Source: Telmatactis stephensoni
Taxonomy: Eukaryota > Cnidaria > Anthozoa > Actiniaria > Isophelliidae
Assembly (NCBI GenBank): GCA_029948255.1
Contig: JALIZF010001021.1
Location: forward strand, 1-64,000
DNA length: 64,000 nucleotides
Direction: 5' to 3'
Position numbers and translations under genes: made by a program. Below the pieces are notes generated by a model, which saw only the letters and a list, made by a program, of their open reading frames with translations, made no database searches and was not told where the DNA came from. Positions 11,197-22,600 of this stretch are shown here, in pieces. Every line of letters starts with the position of its first letter. Position 1 is the first letter of the stretch.

Positions 11197-12010
11197 TGAA
11201 ATCTTTCTTTCACAGGTAAAAATTGCTAAACTTCATTGGAATACTTCAAATGTCATCAAAAAGGTAAGCAAACCCTAGGTAAACAAGTTGTGGGCATTTA
11301 ATAAAAGCTAATTAATATGTAAAAGTGTATGGTAAACTCTGCATAAATTAATCTCTAATTTATTATAAAACTTGCATGCAGTAAGATTTCAGTAACTTTT
11401 TAAGGGCACTTAAATTTGAACTTTGAAAATTATAACTTAAATCATCAAAATAAAAACAAACTTTTTTCAATCAACTTTATGGTCAAAGTTGAAGACTAAG
11501 TTTTGTTTTCTTTTGAGCTCAAATTATTACAGCTAACTCATAAGGTACCAGTGGTTTGGTTAATCGTTTTTACCACAAAAGGAATTACCTAGCAAGTGTG
11601 CCAAGTGCTACATCATAGTATAAAAACACAATAAGTGGGAATCGGTAACTCGTATGCAAGAAGCATATACATTACTGACATTTTGAAGCTTACCCCTCGA
11701 TTGGATTACAATTTAAGAGAGTAATTCCCACTGGTGAACTTGTGATAGTAAAGTATTTGGAATCTTGTGAAAATGTTTCAGCCCATTTTAATATCTCACC
11801 TTTTTCCATCTGTTCTCCCAATCAAGTGCTTTCAGTCCTCAGCTCAGAGCAACACAGGTTAGAGGGAATAGTCAAAAAGAAGGTAGCAGTATGATTAAAA
11901 TAAATACATCTACTACATCAAAAAATCAACACAAAATATTTAATTTGCACTGTCTTGTAATCTCAATTTACAATTATATTAATAATTTTCTTACTTAAAA
12001 ATTGATCATT
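11197..12010. other. Intergenic DNA, nothing recognised
   Basis: A+T-rich, with no long frame, no recognised repeat and no convincing splice-bounded exon. Confidence 0.4.
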
Positions 12011-12248
12011 AGGGAAGGTTCATTTAATATGATGAGGGGGGGCATGAAGATTTGGAAATCTAACCCGGAAAATTTTCATAGCCCCCCATTTTGACCTTGT
12101 CGATTATTTTAGGCACCCCCCCTCTTATATGAATAAAAACTTGAGGCCCCCCTTTTAACCATCCCAAAAATTTTTGAAAATTAAAGGCCTCCCCTTGAAA
12201 TCTTCATGCCTCCCCCCCCCCCCCCTCGTCATAGAACCTTCCCTTATG
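12011..12248. repeat. MITE with AGGGAAGGTTC ends and G/C homopolymer runs
   Basis: Inverted ends AGGGAAGGTTC / GAACCTTCCCT are each followed by a G- or C-run and a CATGAAGATTT / AAATCTTCATG block. Arms are about 50 bp or more. Confidence 0.8.
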
Positions 12249-12276
12249 TCTAAAAATGTTATTTCTGGGCACTTAA

Positions 12277-13245
12277 GGTGGCTCGATATAGTTTTTTATT
12301 GACAATGCTTCCATTTTTCACTTCACAAGTTGAGCAACTTACTCTTGACCAACCAAAACGGTTTTTACACTAGTTATTGAACTTAAATAAAAGTTTATAT
12401 TTTTGTCTATTTCACTTCTATTTGTGTTGCCATAGCGATGGTAAACAAAGATGGCTAAAATCAATTTTTCTAAAATATCTCTCGAATTTGAGCAGCTCTA
12501 GACAAGGGACTACATGGACAATAAACTATACACTAAGGCAAAGAAATTAAGGTATAATTCAAAAAAATTATCAAGCCATTTTTGAATAAATTACAAACAA
12601 TTCAAAAAATGAAATTTATTGATTAGCTTATTAAGTGATAAGCTTACCCTAGTTCAATCACAATGATTTTCCTCTCAATAGATAAACTGACTTCAAGGTT
12701 TTGGTTTTTGTCAGTTTAAGTGTAATTGGTGTTACCATGGCAATGATATAAAAATAAGGCTGAAATTAGTTTTTCTGAAATATCTCTTGATTTCAAAGAA
12801 TTCCAGGCTGCCGCCCAAGAACATACCAAGTTAAAGTAGATAACAGAGAATTAAAACTCTTTGATTGAAGTGATTTGGAATAAAGGACTGGAAATTGGCA
12901 AATTCGCATTATTTATGTTTTCACAAATTATTCAAAAACGGCTTGATGAATTTTTTTTAATTGTACGTTAGTTTCTTTGCCTTAATTAGTATGAAGTTTG
13001 TTGCCCATATAGTCCCTTGTCTAGAGCTGCTCAAGTTCAAAAGATATTTTAGAAAAATTGATTTCAGCCATCTTTGTTTACTGTCGCTATGGCAACACAA
13101 AACGAAGTGAAATAGACAAAAATATAAACTTTTATTTAAGTTCAATAACTAGTGTAAAAACCGTTTTGGTTGGTCAAGAGTAATTTGCTCAATTCGTGGA
13201 ATGAAAAACGGAAGTGTGGTCAATAAAAAACTATATCGAGCCACC
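12277..13245. mobile_element. TTAA-flanked DNA element with about 300-bp inverted ends
   Basis: The ends GGTGGCTCGATATAGTTTTT and its mirror are bounded on both sides by TTAA (12273-12276 and 13246-13249). The arms run about 12277-12590 and 12950-13245 and are highly similar (for example TTAAATAAAAGTTTATATTT in the left arm and its mirror in the right). About 350 bp of A+T-rich, non-coding DNA lies between. TTAA target sites are typical of piggyBac and Kolobok transposons, so this is a non-autonomous element of that kind by inference. No transposase frame is present. Confidence 0.85.
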
Positions 13246-13379
13246 TTAAGAAATTAGCACATTTTGACATAACTGTATGATATCTGCATTTGACAAAGTG
13301 GGTTTTTGGCTAGTACAATGTTATTGGCATATTCCATTCCATTGTTGGTTCACAAACCACAAAGAGAATATTGTGAAAA

Positions 13380-13924
13380 ACCCCTGTTATTTCCAATTTT
13401 GATAAAAAGTTCAACCATTTCTAAGAACTTCTATGATAAAATTACTCAACTTGAATGAATTCCAAAGCTTATACAAAATTTTAAACATCAGAAAAAAGGG
13501 CCTTTGAGCTTCCTGTGGTGGCACACCTGAGAATATATGTGAACTCGATCGCTGAAGTGATGTAGATTTGAATACACTTTGAATTTCACTCATCAAAGCT
13601 GCTGAAAACCGATTTTTCGTATTTTAATATAGGTTAAAAAAGCCCAGCAAAAGCTTCAATTCCGAAGAGTCTGAAGTCAGAGTGAATAAATTTCCGCCTG
13701 GGTAGATGTCACACTCTTTTTGTTTTGCACAAAAGACTTTTGAAACGAACAAAAGAGTGTGATTTCTATCCAGGCTTAAGTTTTTTGAAAGTATTCCATG
13801 GAACTCCAAACTTCAAAATTGTGTAAAAAATTCGGAATTCATTCAAATTGCATAATTTTTTCGTACAAGTCCTTAGAAATGCTGGAACTTTTCACCAAAA
13901 AGGGAAATAGTAGGGGGTCAGGTA
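13380..13924. repeat. Palindromic element with about 110-bp arms and a central hairpin
   Basis: The outer arms (about 13385-13495 and 13805-13920) share TTGAATGAATTCC and AAAAGTTC(A/C)A-type blocks in mirror orientation. A central hairpin at about 13700-13792 has CACACTCTTTT/AAAAGAGTGTG arms. Confidence 0.75.
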
Positions 13925-14052
13925 CACTTTAACATCTCAATCTTCTAGCCAAGCTGACTGGTGCCCTACTAATCGGGGAGACAGCACTTTCTGAAGTTTA
14001 ATATAATTATTGTGGCAGAACCCAGTCTACAAGCATCAAACTCTAAAACCTA

Positions 14053-14098
14053 AAAGCTAGTCTCCTTCGCAGCCTTTTTTAGTCTCATCACGCCAGGC
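14053..14098. repeat. Half copy of the TAGTCTCCCTCGCAGCC hairpin family (M3)
   Basis: CTAGTCTCCTTCGCAGCC followed by TTTAGTCTCATCACGC matches one arm of the intact hairpin at 23116-23196. The opposite arm is missing. Confidence 0.7.
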
Positions 14099-15144
14099 AA
14101 ATCCTCCCCACAAAAAAAAATTGGGGAATTTGGGGAAATTTTGGCCTGGTTTCTGGTGGCTGTCCCACCAGGACCTCTAAACCTTAGTTGACCCTATCTA
14201 AGATGACAAAAAATTGAAAATCCACACCCTATTTAAGACAGAATGGTAAAAAAGGGTATCCTATTCAAGACTAAAGGGGAAATTCTATACCCTATGTAGA
14301 CACCTAATGTCATAATGAGATGCTGATTGAAATGTATACCCTGTCTAAGACAACAAGCTCCATACACTATTTGGCAGCACATACAGATGTACCTGTATAG
14401 CAAATATATGGAAGTACCCCCCCCCCCCTCCCCACCTCGGGATGCTGAATACATGTAACTATTTCAATCAACAAAATATTAAAACACTCTTTTCATCATT
14501 CAGGAAAGTTGGGCTCAAAAGTATGTTTTTAAACAGGTAAACTTTGAAATCAAGTTGAGATCCCAAATGATTTCAAGATGATTTTGATGATATTGGAGAC
14601 TGAGTTCTGCTAGTAACTTATGATTTACAATTGTATATACTGTATTGATATTATAATACAAAGCATAAAAACATGCAACACATTAAAACCCCTTTCAATG
14701 GTGTTTCAAAAGTACAGGTATGGTATGTACAGTTGGAAGCAAGGGATATTTACTGTTGGCCATTCTTTAGATTCTTCCTTGTAAGTTCTCAGTTTTAGAA
14801 ACAAATTCATTTGCTTTATATAATGGACTCCACAGTGATTTTGCAATCCCATTGAGCATGGTCAAATTATAATTTACTTTTTAATCTGCTCTGTGGTTTA
14901 AGTGCCTATAATCCCTAGCAAAAATGTACATTTTTTAAAAGTTGAATATCTTGGGAAAATATTGATGTGAAATCAAAGATGTGATTTTTTTCAGTGCCCA
15001 TTCAAAGCTGTCACTCCAGACTAAAGTCTGTGCTTTTTGGAAAGCTGATAATAGAGACAAATTTGATTATTTGGTAAATAAATAAATTCATTCTGTTAAC
15101 AATAGACTTTGACATTGTGATGTAATTTAAGGCACATTGTAACA
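14099..15144. other. Intergenic DNA, nothing recognised
   Basis: Contains a run of C near 14418-14430 and otherwise unremarkable A+T-rich sequence. No supported exon. Confidence 0.4.
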
Positions 15145-15333
15145 TAGTGCAGATTTCATATGAGTGTGAAAAACTATGGCACAGTTACAGCACCGCACGG
15201 ACATGGCACCGGAACCTCACCTGCTGATTTCTTTACAAATCTACAAAGACATCAGCAGGCGAGGTTCCGTGCCGTGTCCGTGTCATGCCGTAACCGTGCA
15301 GTAGTTTTTCACACTCATACGAAATCTGCACTA
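15145..15333. repeat. MITE M1, copy 2
   Basis: The ends TAGTGCAGATTTCATATGAG and the mirror of TAGTGCAGATTTCGTATGAG are intact, with paired CACGGACATGGCAC-type inner segments. Confidence 0.9.
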
Positions 15334-15801
15334 ATATTTAAGGAACAAATGTCTAGTCACAGCATTCAGACTCAAAGAAAAAGCATAAAATAGCTATGTC
15401 AAAATAGTAGACATTTTAGCCAAAGTTAAATAACAAATTAAAACAATATACATTAGAATAACAAGAGCTTTAAGTGCTGAAAGCTGTCTTGATTCCTTAG
15501 AATACATCATCGATGTTAGGTCTCAGTTCTCCAAGGGTTTTCACAATTTTTTTCCACAGGATGCCCAAAATGTGCTTTTTCTCCAATTTTGCAATGCTTT
15601 TTCCAACGAAAAGAAATCGAAGGACTCAAAATATTTTTATCTAAGATACTGAGTTCTTTTTAGATATATCATTTGTGGCTTGAGGTTATATAGGCACTTT
15701 AATGACACTACATGAAAGAGGTCTATATAGATACATTACATGATTACATAATTATTTGTGCTCTATCTACAAATACGTACTGTATTTGCAGTGAGGTACT
15801 G

Positions 15802-15890
15802 TACTTCTAGTAGAATGCAGACAAAACACATAGGAACACATGCACTTGAAAATAAAAGGAAAAAGAAAGAAAAAGTGAATTTCAAAAGTG
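15802..15890 (+). repeat. Direct repeat, left copy (about 90 bp)
   Basis: It starts ACTTCTAGTAGAATGCAGAC and ends AAAAAGTGAATTTCAA. A nearly identical copy lies at 16214-16299. Confidence 0.9.
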
Positions 15891-16213
15891 AATCAAAATA
15901 TTTTTGTAACTCATAACTGTAATTTTTATACATAATATGTAAATTCAGAAATAATATAATTATCTAGAAATTATCATGGTACACTAAATCATCATTAAGC
16001 AAACCTAACTAAACTTTAAATGCAGCCATAAAATTTATTTTTGTATGTGTCTTGTGTATGGTAAGGACATGGTAAGGTGACATGAGCTCAATGCCATGGA
16101 AATGGTCAGATATTAATAGGTCCAGAAAACATCCATACCTCTCACCATGGAGGGAATTGGAAATTCTGCAGGGGTCACCAGGCCCGGGGTCAGAGAAACA
16201 ACAAAATAATTTT

Positions 16214-16299
16214 GTACTTCTAGTAGAATGCAGACAAAACACATAGGAACACAATGCACTTGAAAATGAAAGGAAAAAGAAAGAAAAAGTGAATTTCAA
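16214..16299 (+). repeat. Direct repeat, right copy (about 90 bp)
   Basis: It differs from the left copy (15802-15890) by a few bases. The two are about 410 bp apart in the same orientation. Confidence 0.9.
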
Positions 16300-17575
16300 T
16301 TATTACAGAGTTTGTATGGAAGAAAATTGGAAGTTCCCATCTACAGTCCATCCATGGTTGGGTATATTTTCTGGAACTACACAATGCAACACATACATAC
16401 AAAATATTATAGTTTACCAATTATCAATAAATTACAATTTGGATTGGACCAATATAGAACAAAGTGCCACTGTATTGAATGTTTATTGAATTATTGTTTT
16501 CTTGATCCATGATTTACATGTACAGCTTGAGCCATTGTTAATAACTTCTGAGATGACAAAAAAGGATACTGAACAATGTTCAACTCTGCACTCTGTTATC
16601 TGCATGTACACTTCATGTTATTTGTAACTGATCTTCAATGCAGTGCAATTTGAAGTTAATTAAAGTAAACTTTCCATGGGAAAACTAGGTACAAAATGAC
16701 CAAAATGGTGTCTTTCAAATTTCCCGCCAAGGATCAACATGAAATGTACATTTAACAGAAATCATAGATAAAAAAGAGTTATTTTAATAGATATACAATA
16801 ATTTACCTTTACTCTGGTATATTCTTGGTTGTGTAAAGCTGTCTTATCGTGTTTTATAGACGCAAATGCACGAGGACTCCATCTTCGACTCCATGGTCAA
16901 GGGAAGGTGGACAAGCAGTGCTATTAGCCAGCGGTTTTGCATTAATACCCCCTCCCCTCCCTCCCCTCCCCTCCCCTCCCCTCCCCTCCCCTCCCCACGA
17001 AAAATTACAAACTTTCGTTTGTTTTTAAAAAATCCATAACCTTGCAGAAACCAATGCATGCCTTATTGTAATATTCGTTTTATCAATAATTATGCGTTTT
17101 CACAATTTATTTGAAAATTTCTTGAGCGGCGGTCGATCGGTCATGTTAAACGCGCGGGAATTTATTTCACTGAGACCGACCGAGCTCCAAAGAAGAACTG
17201 AAGAAAAGAAGGAAAAATAAATAAAAGTTTCCCGCAAACGGCTAACTTCAGAGCTTTCCAACCAGTGATACAAGCCATAGGCGGTGGAGGCGGGGAAACG
17301 ATGGAAACTGGGGGACTAGAACCCCCCAACTTGAAACTTTTTAGGGGTTCAGCCCTCCACTTTTTTTATGGGAGTTTCAAATTCCCCTATTGCAATTTTC
17401 AGCTTTTTTGATTGTTTTTAAACGGCTTGTTAAGCTTGGATACGCTATCTTAACTTTCATTTTGTTCCACTCATATTCTCTAAAGTAAAGGATGAACATG
17501 TCTTTGTACAGGAACAACTACAGATCTCTGAACAAGTAAATAAAAGTAAATAGATTATTCCCATAAAAGGCCTAA
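16300..17575. other. Intergenic DNA with a C-rich tract
   Basis: A tract of CCCTCC units lies at about 16949-16996, which could form a G-quadruplex on the minus strand. No supported gene. Confidence 0.5.
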
Positions 17576-17777
17576 GGGTGATGTTACACCGGGTCGATTC
17601 GCAACATCAATTTTCCGCGCAACACTTGGTCAAATTGATAATTTTACGTTTTAAAATTCATATCAAACATTTGCAACTTGTTCATCAATAGTCGCGTTTT
17701 GTATTTTCCACGGCATGAACTTTACGGGTAACATTTGTTGCGCACGGAAAATCGTTGTTGCGAATCGACACTCGCGA
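17576..17777. repeat. MITE remnant of the TAAGG..GTTACAC family (Harbinger-like)
   Basis: TAAGGGTGATGTTACACCGG is followed by TCGATTCGCAACA and TTTTCCGCGCAACA, mirrored near 17725-17770 (TGTTGCGCACGGAAAA, TGTTGCGAATCGA). The outer right end is eroded. Confidence 0.6.
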
Positions 17778-17958
17778 TCGAAACCATATGATTTTCTATA
17801 TAAAAAGTACCAAACTAGTACTCAATGAGCTGATCAATTCTAGCTATAGATCCAACCTCAATTTCTCCAGGCGGGGTGCACAATTCACTTATGGGGAGGC
17901 TGGGCATTATTTTGTCAAAAATGTACAAACATGTATGGTCAGAGCCGCATGAACCCTA

Positions 17959-18183
17959 GTCCAGACCCAGTCCTCTTTTTTCCCCGCGACGCTTCGTTAA
18001 AACAGAGTCCAGAAGAACTTGCATGCGCAATCGTTACATGAACCAATCAGATACAGTAAAATTGTGGCGTGAGCTGGTTGAATTTTACGTTGTCTGATTG
18101 GTTCATGTAACGCATGCGCATGTAAGTTCTTTTGGACTGTTTTACGTAAGCGGAACGGGGTAAAAAGAGACCTGGGTCTGGAC
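17959..18183. repeat. TA-flanked MITE with GTCCAGACCCAG ends
   Basis: The inverted ends GTCCAGACCCAG / CTGGGTCTGGAC are flanked by TA on both sides. The inner arms share CATGAACCAATCAGA and mirror. TA target duplication suggests a Tc1/mariner derivative. Confidence 0.85.
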
Positions 18184-18806
18184 TACACGAACCCAAATTT
18201 ATCTGAATGATTCATAGTATTTGAACTGCTGAATGATTTCGTTTATGAATGCACTGGAAAGCGAAACAGGGAGGGCACGCTTGAGACTTGGGCGGTCGGC
18301 TAGATTTGTACCACAAAATTGCAAAAATCGATCGTGGGCTAACACGTACGCAATCAGAAACAAAGTCAGAATTGAATTAGTCTTTGAGCTTTAAATCAAA
18401 CTTTTTACTTAAAGGGAGAAAAGTCAAATCGCTACACACGAGCACGAAACGGCTTGAAACTTCACTGAAATACACAGACAAATTAACAAACGCAACAGTA
18501 TTATGAGTTAAAATTGTTTCTTTATTCAAAATTTATTTTTCATACAGCGGATCGTTCGTGAAATCCAATATATTTCATATACAAATACACAGCTTGCGCT
18601 ACCTGTGACTGCTGCAACATGAATGCAAGCAACAAAGACACGAAACAACTAAATAGCACGAAATATCACTAATTAAACGGTGCAATACAAAATATTTTGT
18701 ACTATTTAGTACTATTGAGTTTCCGAGTTTCATAGTTTAAGTGTTTGCGCCCAATCTCTTTCTACAATGTCATTTACAAAACTCATTTCTTATTAATGTA
18801 CGATAA

Positions 18807-19084
18807 AGGCCCATACACACGGTGCAACATTTCTTGAAACATTTGCTGAAACATCGCGCGCAACACAATGTTGTAGCGTGTGTCCACCCATTCCAATGTT
18901 TCGCGAAACGTTGCGCGCAACAACCACAGAAGTAGGATCGAGTTCTACTTCTGCAACTGTCCAGAACTATTGCGCGCAACGCTGCACGAGATGTTTCAGT
19001 GGTGGACACACTGTGCAACCGCGCGTATTGAGCACGGTGTTTCAGCAGATGTTTCGGGAAAAGTTGCAACGTGTCTCCGGGCCT
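18807..19084. repeat. Harbinger-like MITE, TAA target duplication
   Basis: The ends AGGCCCATACACACGG and mirror of CGTGTCTCCGGGCCT are flanked by TAA on both sides. The interior is rich in GTTGCGCGCAAC-type motifs. The overlapping short frames on both strands are products of the inverted repeat. Confidence 0.8.
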
Positions 19085-19383
19085 TAACTGTAGCAGTAGA
19101 TCTAGTTTTCAAAAACAAAGAATTCTATCAAATGTTGGAGGAACAGTGGTTACAAACTCAACAAATCATTTTTTGACTGACCAGCAGTGGATTTACATAG
19201 CAGATGGAGGGGAGGGACGGGATGTATCCTGCACAGCAGCGGACTCAAATGAAATCTCACCACATTTTAATTATGTTTCGAATACTAGCAGTGGATTACA
19301 GTAGAGTACCAAGAGCAAAGGCATTCCTAAAACGCGCACCATATTAATTAAGTGGCAGTCGAGGCCAATATAACGCTACATAG

Positions 19384-19455
19384 TATAGAGCAGATTTCGT
19401 ATGAATGTGAAACGGACCAGACCGTGCCGTGACCGTGTCAGTGCCGTGTTATATG
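19384..19455. repeat. MITE M1, half copy
   Basis: TATAGAGCAGATTTCGTATG is followed by GTGCCGTGACCGTGTCAGTG. The opposite end is absent. Confidence 0.7.
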
Positions 19456-19653
19456 TTGTGTTGTATATTCTCCTGGCAAATTAGCACATTCGTCAAGGAT
19501 TTTCCAAAGGAGGGACCAATCAGGACTAAAGATGACTTCCCGTCCTTCGTAACAACATCCATAGTTTTTTTTACTAAATAGAATCCATCTTGTTAAAATG
19601 CTACAGAACATTAATTCCACCACCACTGAACACCAAAGTCCTTATTAGTGACA

Positions 19654-22600
19654 TTAAGGCATGTCTTTCTTCACAGCTTTAGCCTCACAAATCACTTTCT
19701 TTGATTTGTTGGCTGCATAATCTACAGCTTTGTCGATGATAAACAACGTGTCGATTTGGATGTTGGTATTTCTATGTCCATTCCACCATGTTCCTATTTC
19801 AGTATTATCGCTTGTATCTTGGTATGAATTCACAGAATTCTCTTTGACATCCAGTTCACCATTGATAAAGATTTGCCTGAAATAGTCAGTTTAGGTCATG
19901 AGCACTTTGCCTGATATTCAACTGAGCCGTTAGGGACTGGTACGAATCTCTTAATTTTGTGATAATCAATACAAGACCCACATAATGAAAATGAAGCAAT
20001 TCTTGTTACCCCAAAAATTCCTTTCTGTCGTGCAACCACCAATTGCCGATTGCCATTCGCCCCGTCAACCTTTTTTGAAATAGCTATATGCGTCATATCA
20101 TCCATTCATACTCTTATTACTTTATATTGTAACTCATTCCGAGTTCGTACCAACAATTTCCTTCCGTCTCGCTCCGATTCGGATTCAGATCTCAGACCTT
20201 CTACTTTTTTTGCAACAGGTATATAACACGATAATGCCGGAATATGGCCTATAAAACATAGCTGCTCTATGTATTTACAGAGTATATAATGTCGATACCT
20301 TGTCTTAGTTGATTTTGTCCAGGTCCAGGTAATTTGGTACCATTGGTCATAGCCTACCAGATTCTTCCCTTGCAAGTCGTTGCTGTAAAATCCATACAAA
20401 ATATGCTAAAAAAGAAAATACGAGCCATAAACCAATCGTTTCAAAACTTTACCCCAATTTCAAGTTGTAGGGAGTAGTGCAAAATCTTTCTTCTGTCTTA
20501 TGAAATACACATAAGTCACTACGCACATTCATCGCCGAAAGTAGATAATCCGCCGAGTGAACGTTCTTTTGTTTAGCATTGTTCTTTTGCGAACAACGTT
20601 CTTTGCAGTTGTCAGGAGTATTGTTGATATACCTATTTCACAAAAGGTTGTCGCACGAGAGACGTAAAGTACACGCGACTAGACCGAAAAGGAGTATGGG
20701 TAGATGCAAAACTTAACTCACTTTTCAGGTCTAGTCTTGATTCTAGACATCAAGAAATGAAGTTCTTTGTTGTATAAGGGTGAAGCAAGCTAGATGTGGA
20801 TGATATTCGTGTGGTTTTATTGTAGATTTTCTTGAAACAGCACTGCTCTTAAGTCCCGGTAATACGAGCAACAAAATCGTGCAACTTGTCGCGCAACATT
20901 GCTGCGTTGCAAGTTGCAGAGCAAATGTTTGTTACTCGTATTACCATGCACCGCGCGCGTAACAAATTTTCGTTGTTGCACAAAGTAGAAGCACTTTCTG
21001 CTTTTTGCAACAAAGAAATGTTGCACGCGGTGTGGTAATACGAGCAACATTTGCTCTGCAACTTGCAACTCAACAATGTTGCGCGACAATTTGTACGATT
21101 CTGTTGCTCGTATTACCGGGCCTTTAGCCAATCAGTATCGAGGATGTTTTTAATCTATATCATTAATACATGCGCTAACTATATATGCCACAACAAACCT
21201 TTGATCGTAAACCAATATGAAATCCTTTATTGTTACTCTGAGTACCAGCACCTATCACCGGATTTTCTTGATTGCTCAGTCCTTCATTTCTAAATTTAAT
21301 CAAAGCCATCACTGACCATTCGTCTCCTGACCATAGATTTGTAGGGAGACCCTTTAGGTCAATATGTTGTCTGCCTTGGAGTCGAATACCTTTATCCATG
21401 ATGCTGTCTAGGAAATCAGGTGTTGTAACGTTTGGTGATGAAGGATTTTGATAAGCTAAAATACAAGAAATGAATAAATGGGATAAGAACATATGCCAAA
21501 GCAGAAATCAGGAGCATCTGTTACTACCCTTGGTAGTCATATAGCAGACTATACTAGAACATCTATATCCCACACCATAGAAAATACAGCCGATCAGAAA
21601 GCAGGAAAGCCGTTGTATATTCCGCGGTATTCAAATCTTCCCATGAGAAATTGCGGTCATTGCCTGTAGTTTCCTATGGTTTGGGATAAAATAGTTATGC
21701 TATTCGCAGGCTATGTAATTCCTGATTTCTTGAGAAACGCGAGTGGTGAGCCCATGCAAACCAATCCTTAGTCCAGTGATTAAAACGCTACTAGAGAAGA
21801 TTTATGACTGTTAAGTGTGTATTGACATATATCGTTGCTGTGCAACGGTTGCTATGCAAAGTGCAAAGTAGGGTCTTGTTTTGGCCGGCAAAATTGAATA
21901 GGCGCACGCGCGCGCGTTTTTGGCGGGAATCATTTGACTTCCGGTAGAGCGACGCAGACCTGACAGAAAGGACTCACTATCCATGCTAATGAATGAACGG
22001 AGGGTCGTTGCTCGAGTCCCACCTGCGACTAAGACGCATCTCGTAATATTAAATCGACGGTTCTTTTTTGGGGGGAGGAAAGGGGAGGAAAGGGGAGGGA
22101 AGGGGAGGAAAGGGGAGGGGAGGGAGCTGTATTCGCAGGTTACACCTTCTTGAACGAGATATCTCTCATGAGTGTCGTTTTTACTTATTCGTTTTCATAT
22201 ACCTATTTCAAAAAAGGTTGTCGGAGCCAAAGGCCAAAGGCGATAGGGAATAGGCGATAAGTGATAGTCAATACGCGATAAGCGATAGGAGGTCATTCCA
22301 AGATCCAAGAATAGCTGAAATGACTTTTGTTTCTTAGTAGTCTTCTCACCCACTAATACCGAGGTTAGTGTTGAGATATCCATGCAGTGTTGTTTGCAGT
22401 CGGCAAAACCATTTTAAAAGCAGCTCGAGTATTCATGTTTATTTGTATTCCCATAATTCCTTTCCGTCTTGGAATGACATATCACCTATTGCTTATCGCT
22501 CTTTGTCAACCCTTTTTGAAATAGCTGTATATACCTGTTGTGATGTTCACGTTTCTAGCTGATGTCTGTGGACTAGGATCCACCTTAAGATCGCCATTGA

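Noticed and set aside
18770..19176. Overlapping frames of about 100 codons on both strands
   Set aside because: They coincide with a Harbinger-like MITE whose inverted arms create mirrored frames.
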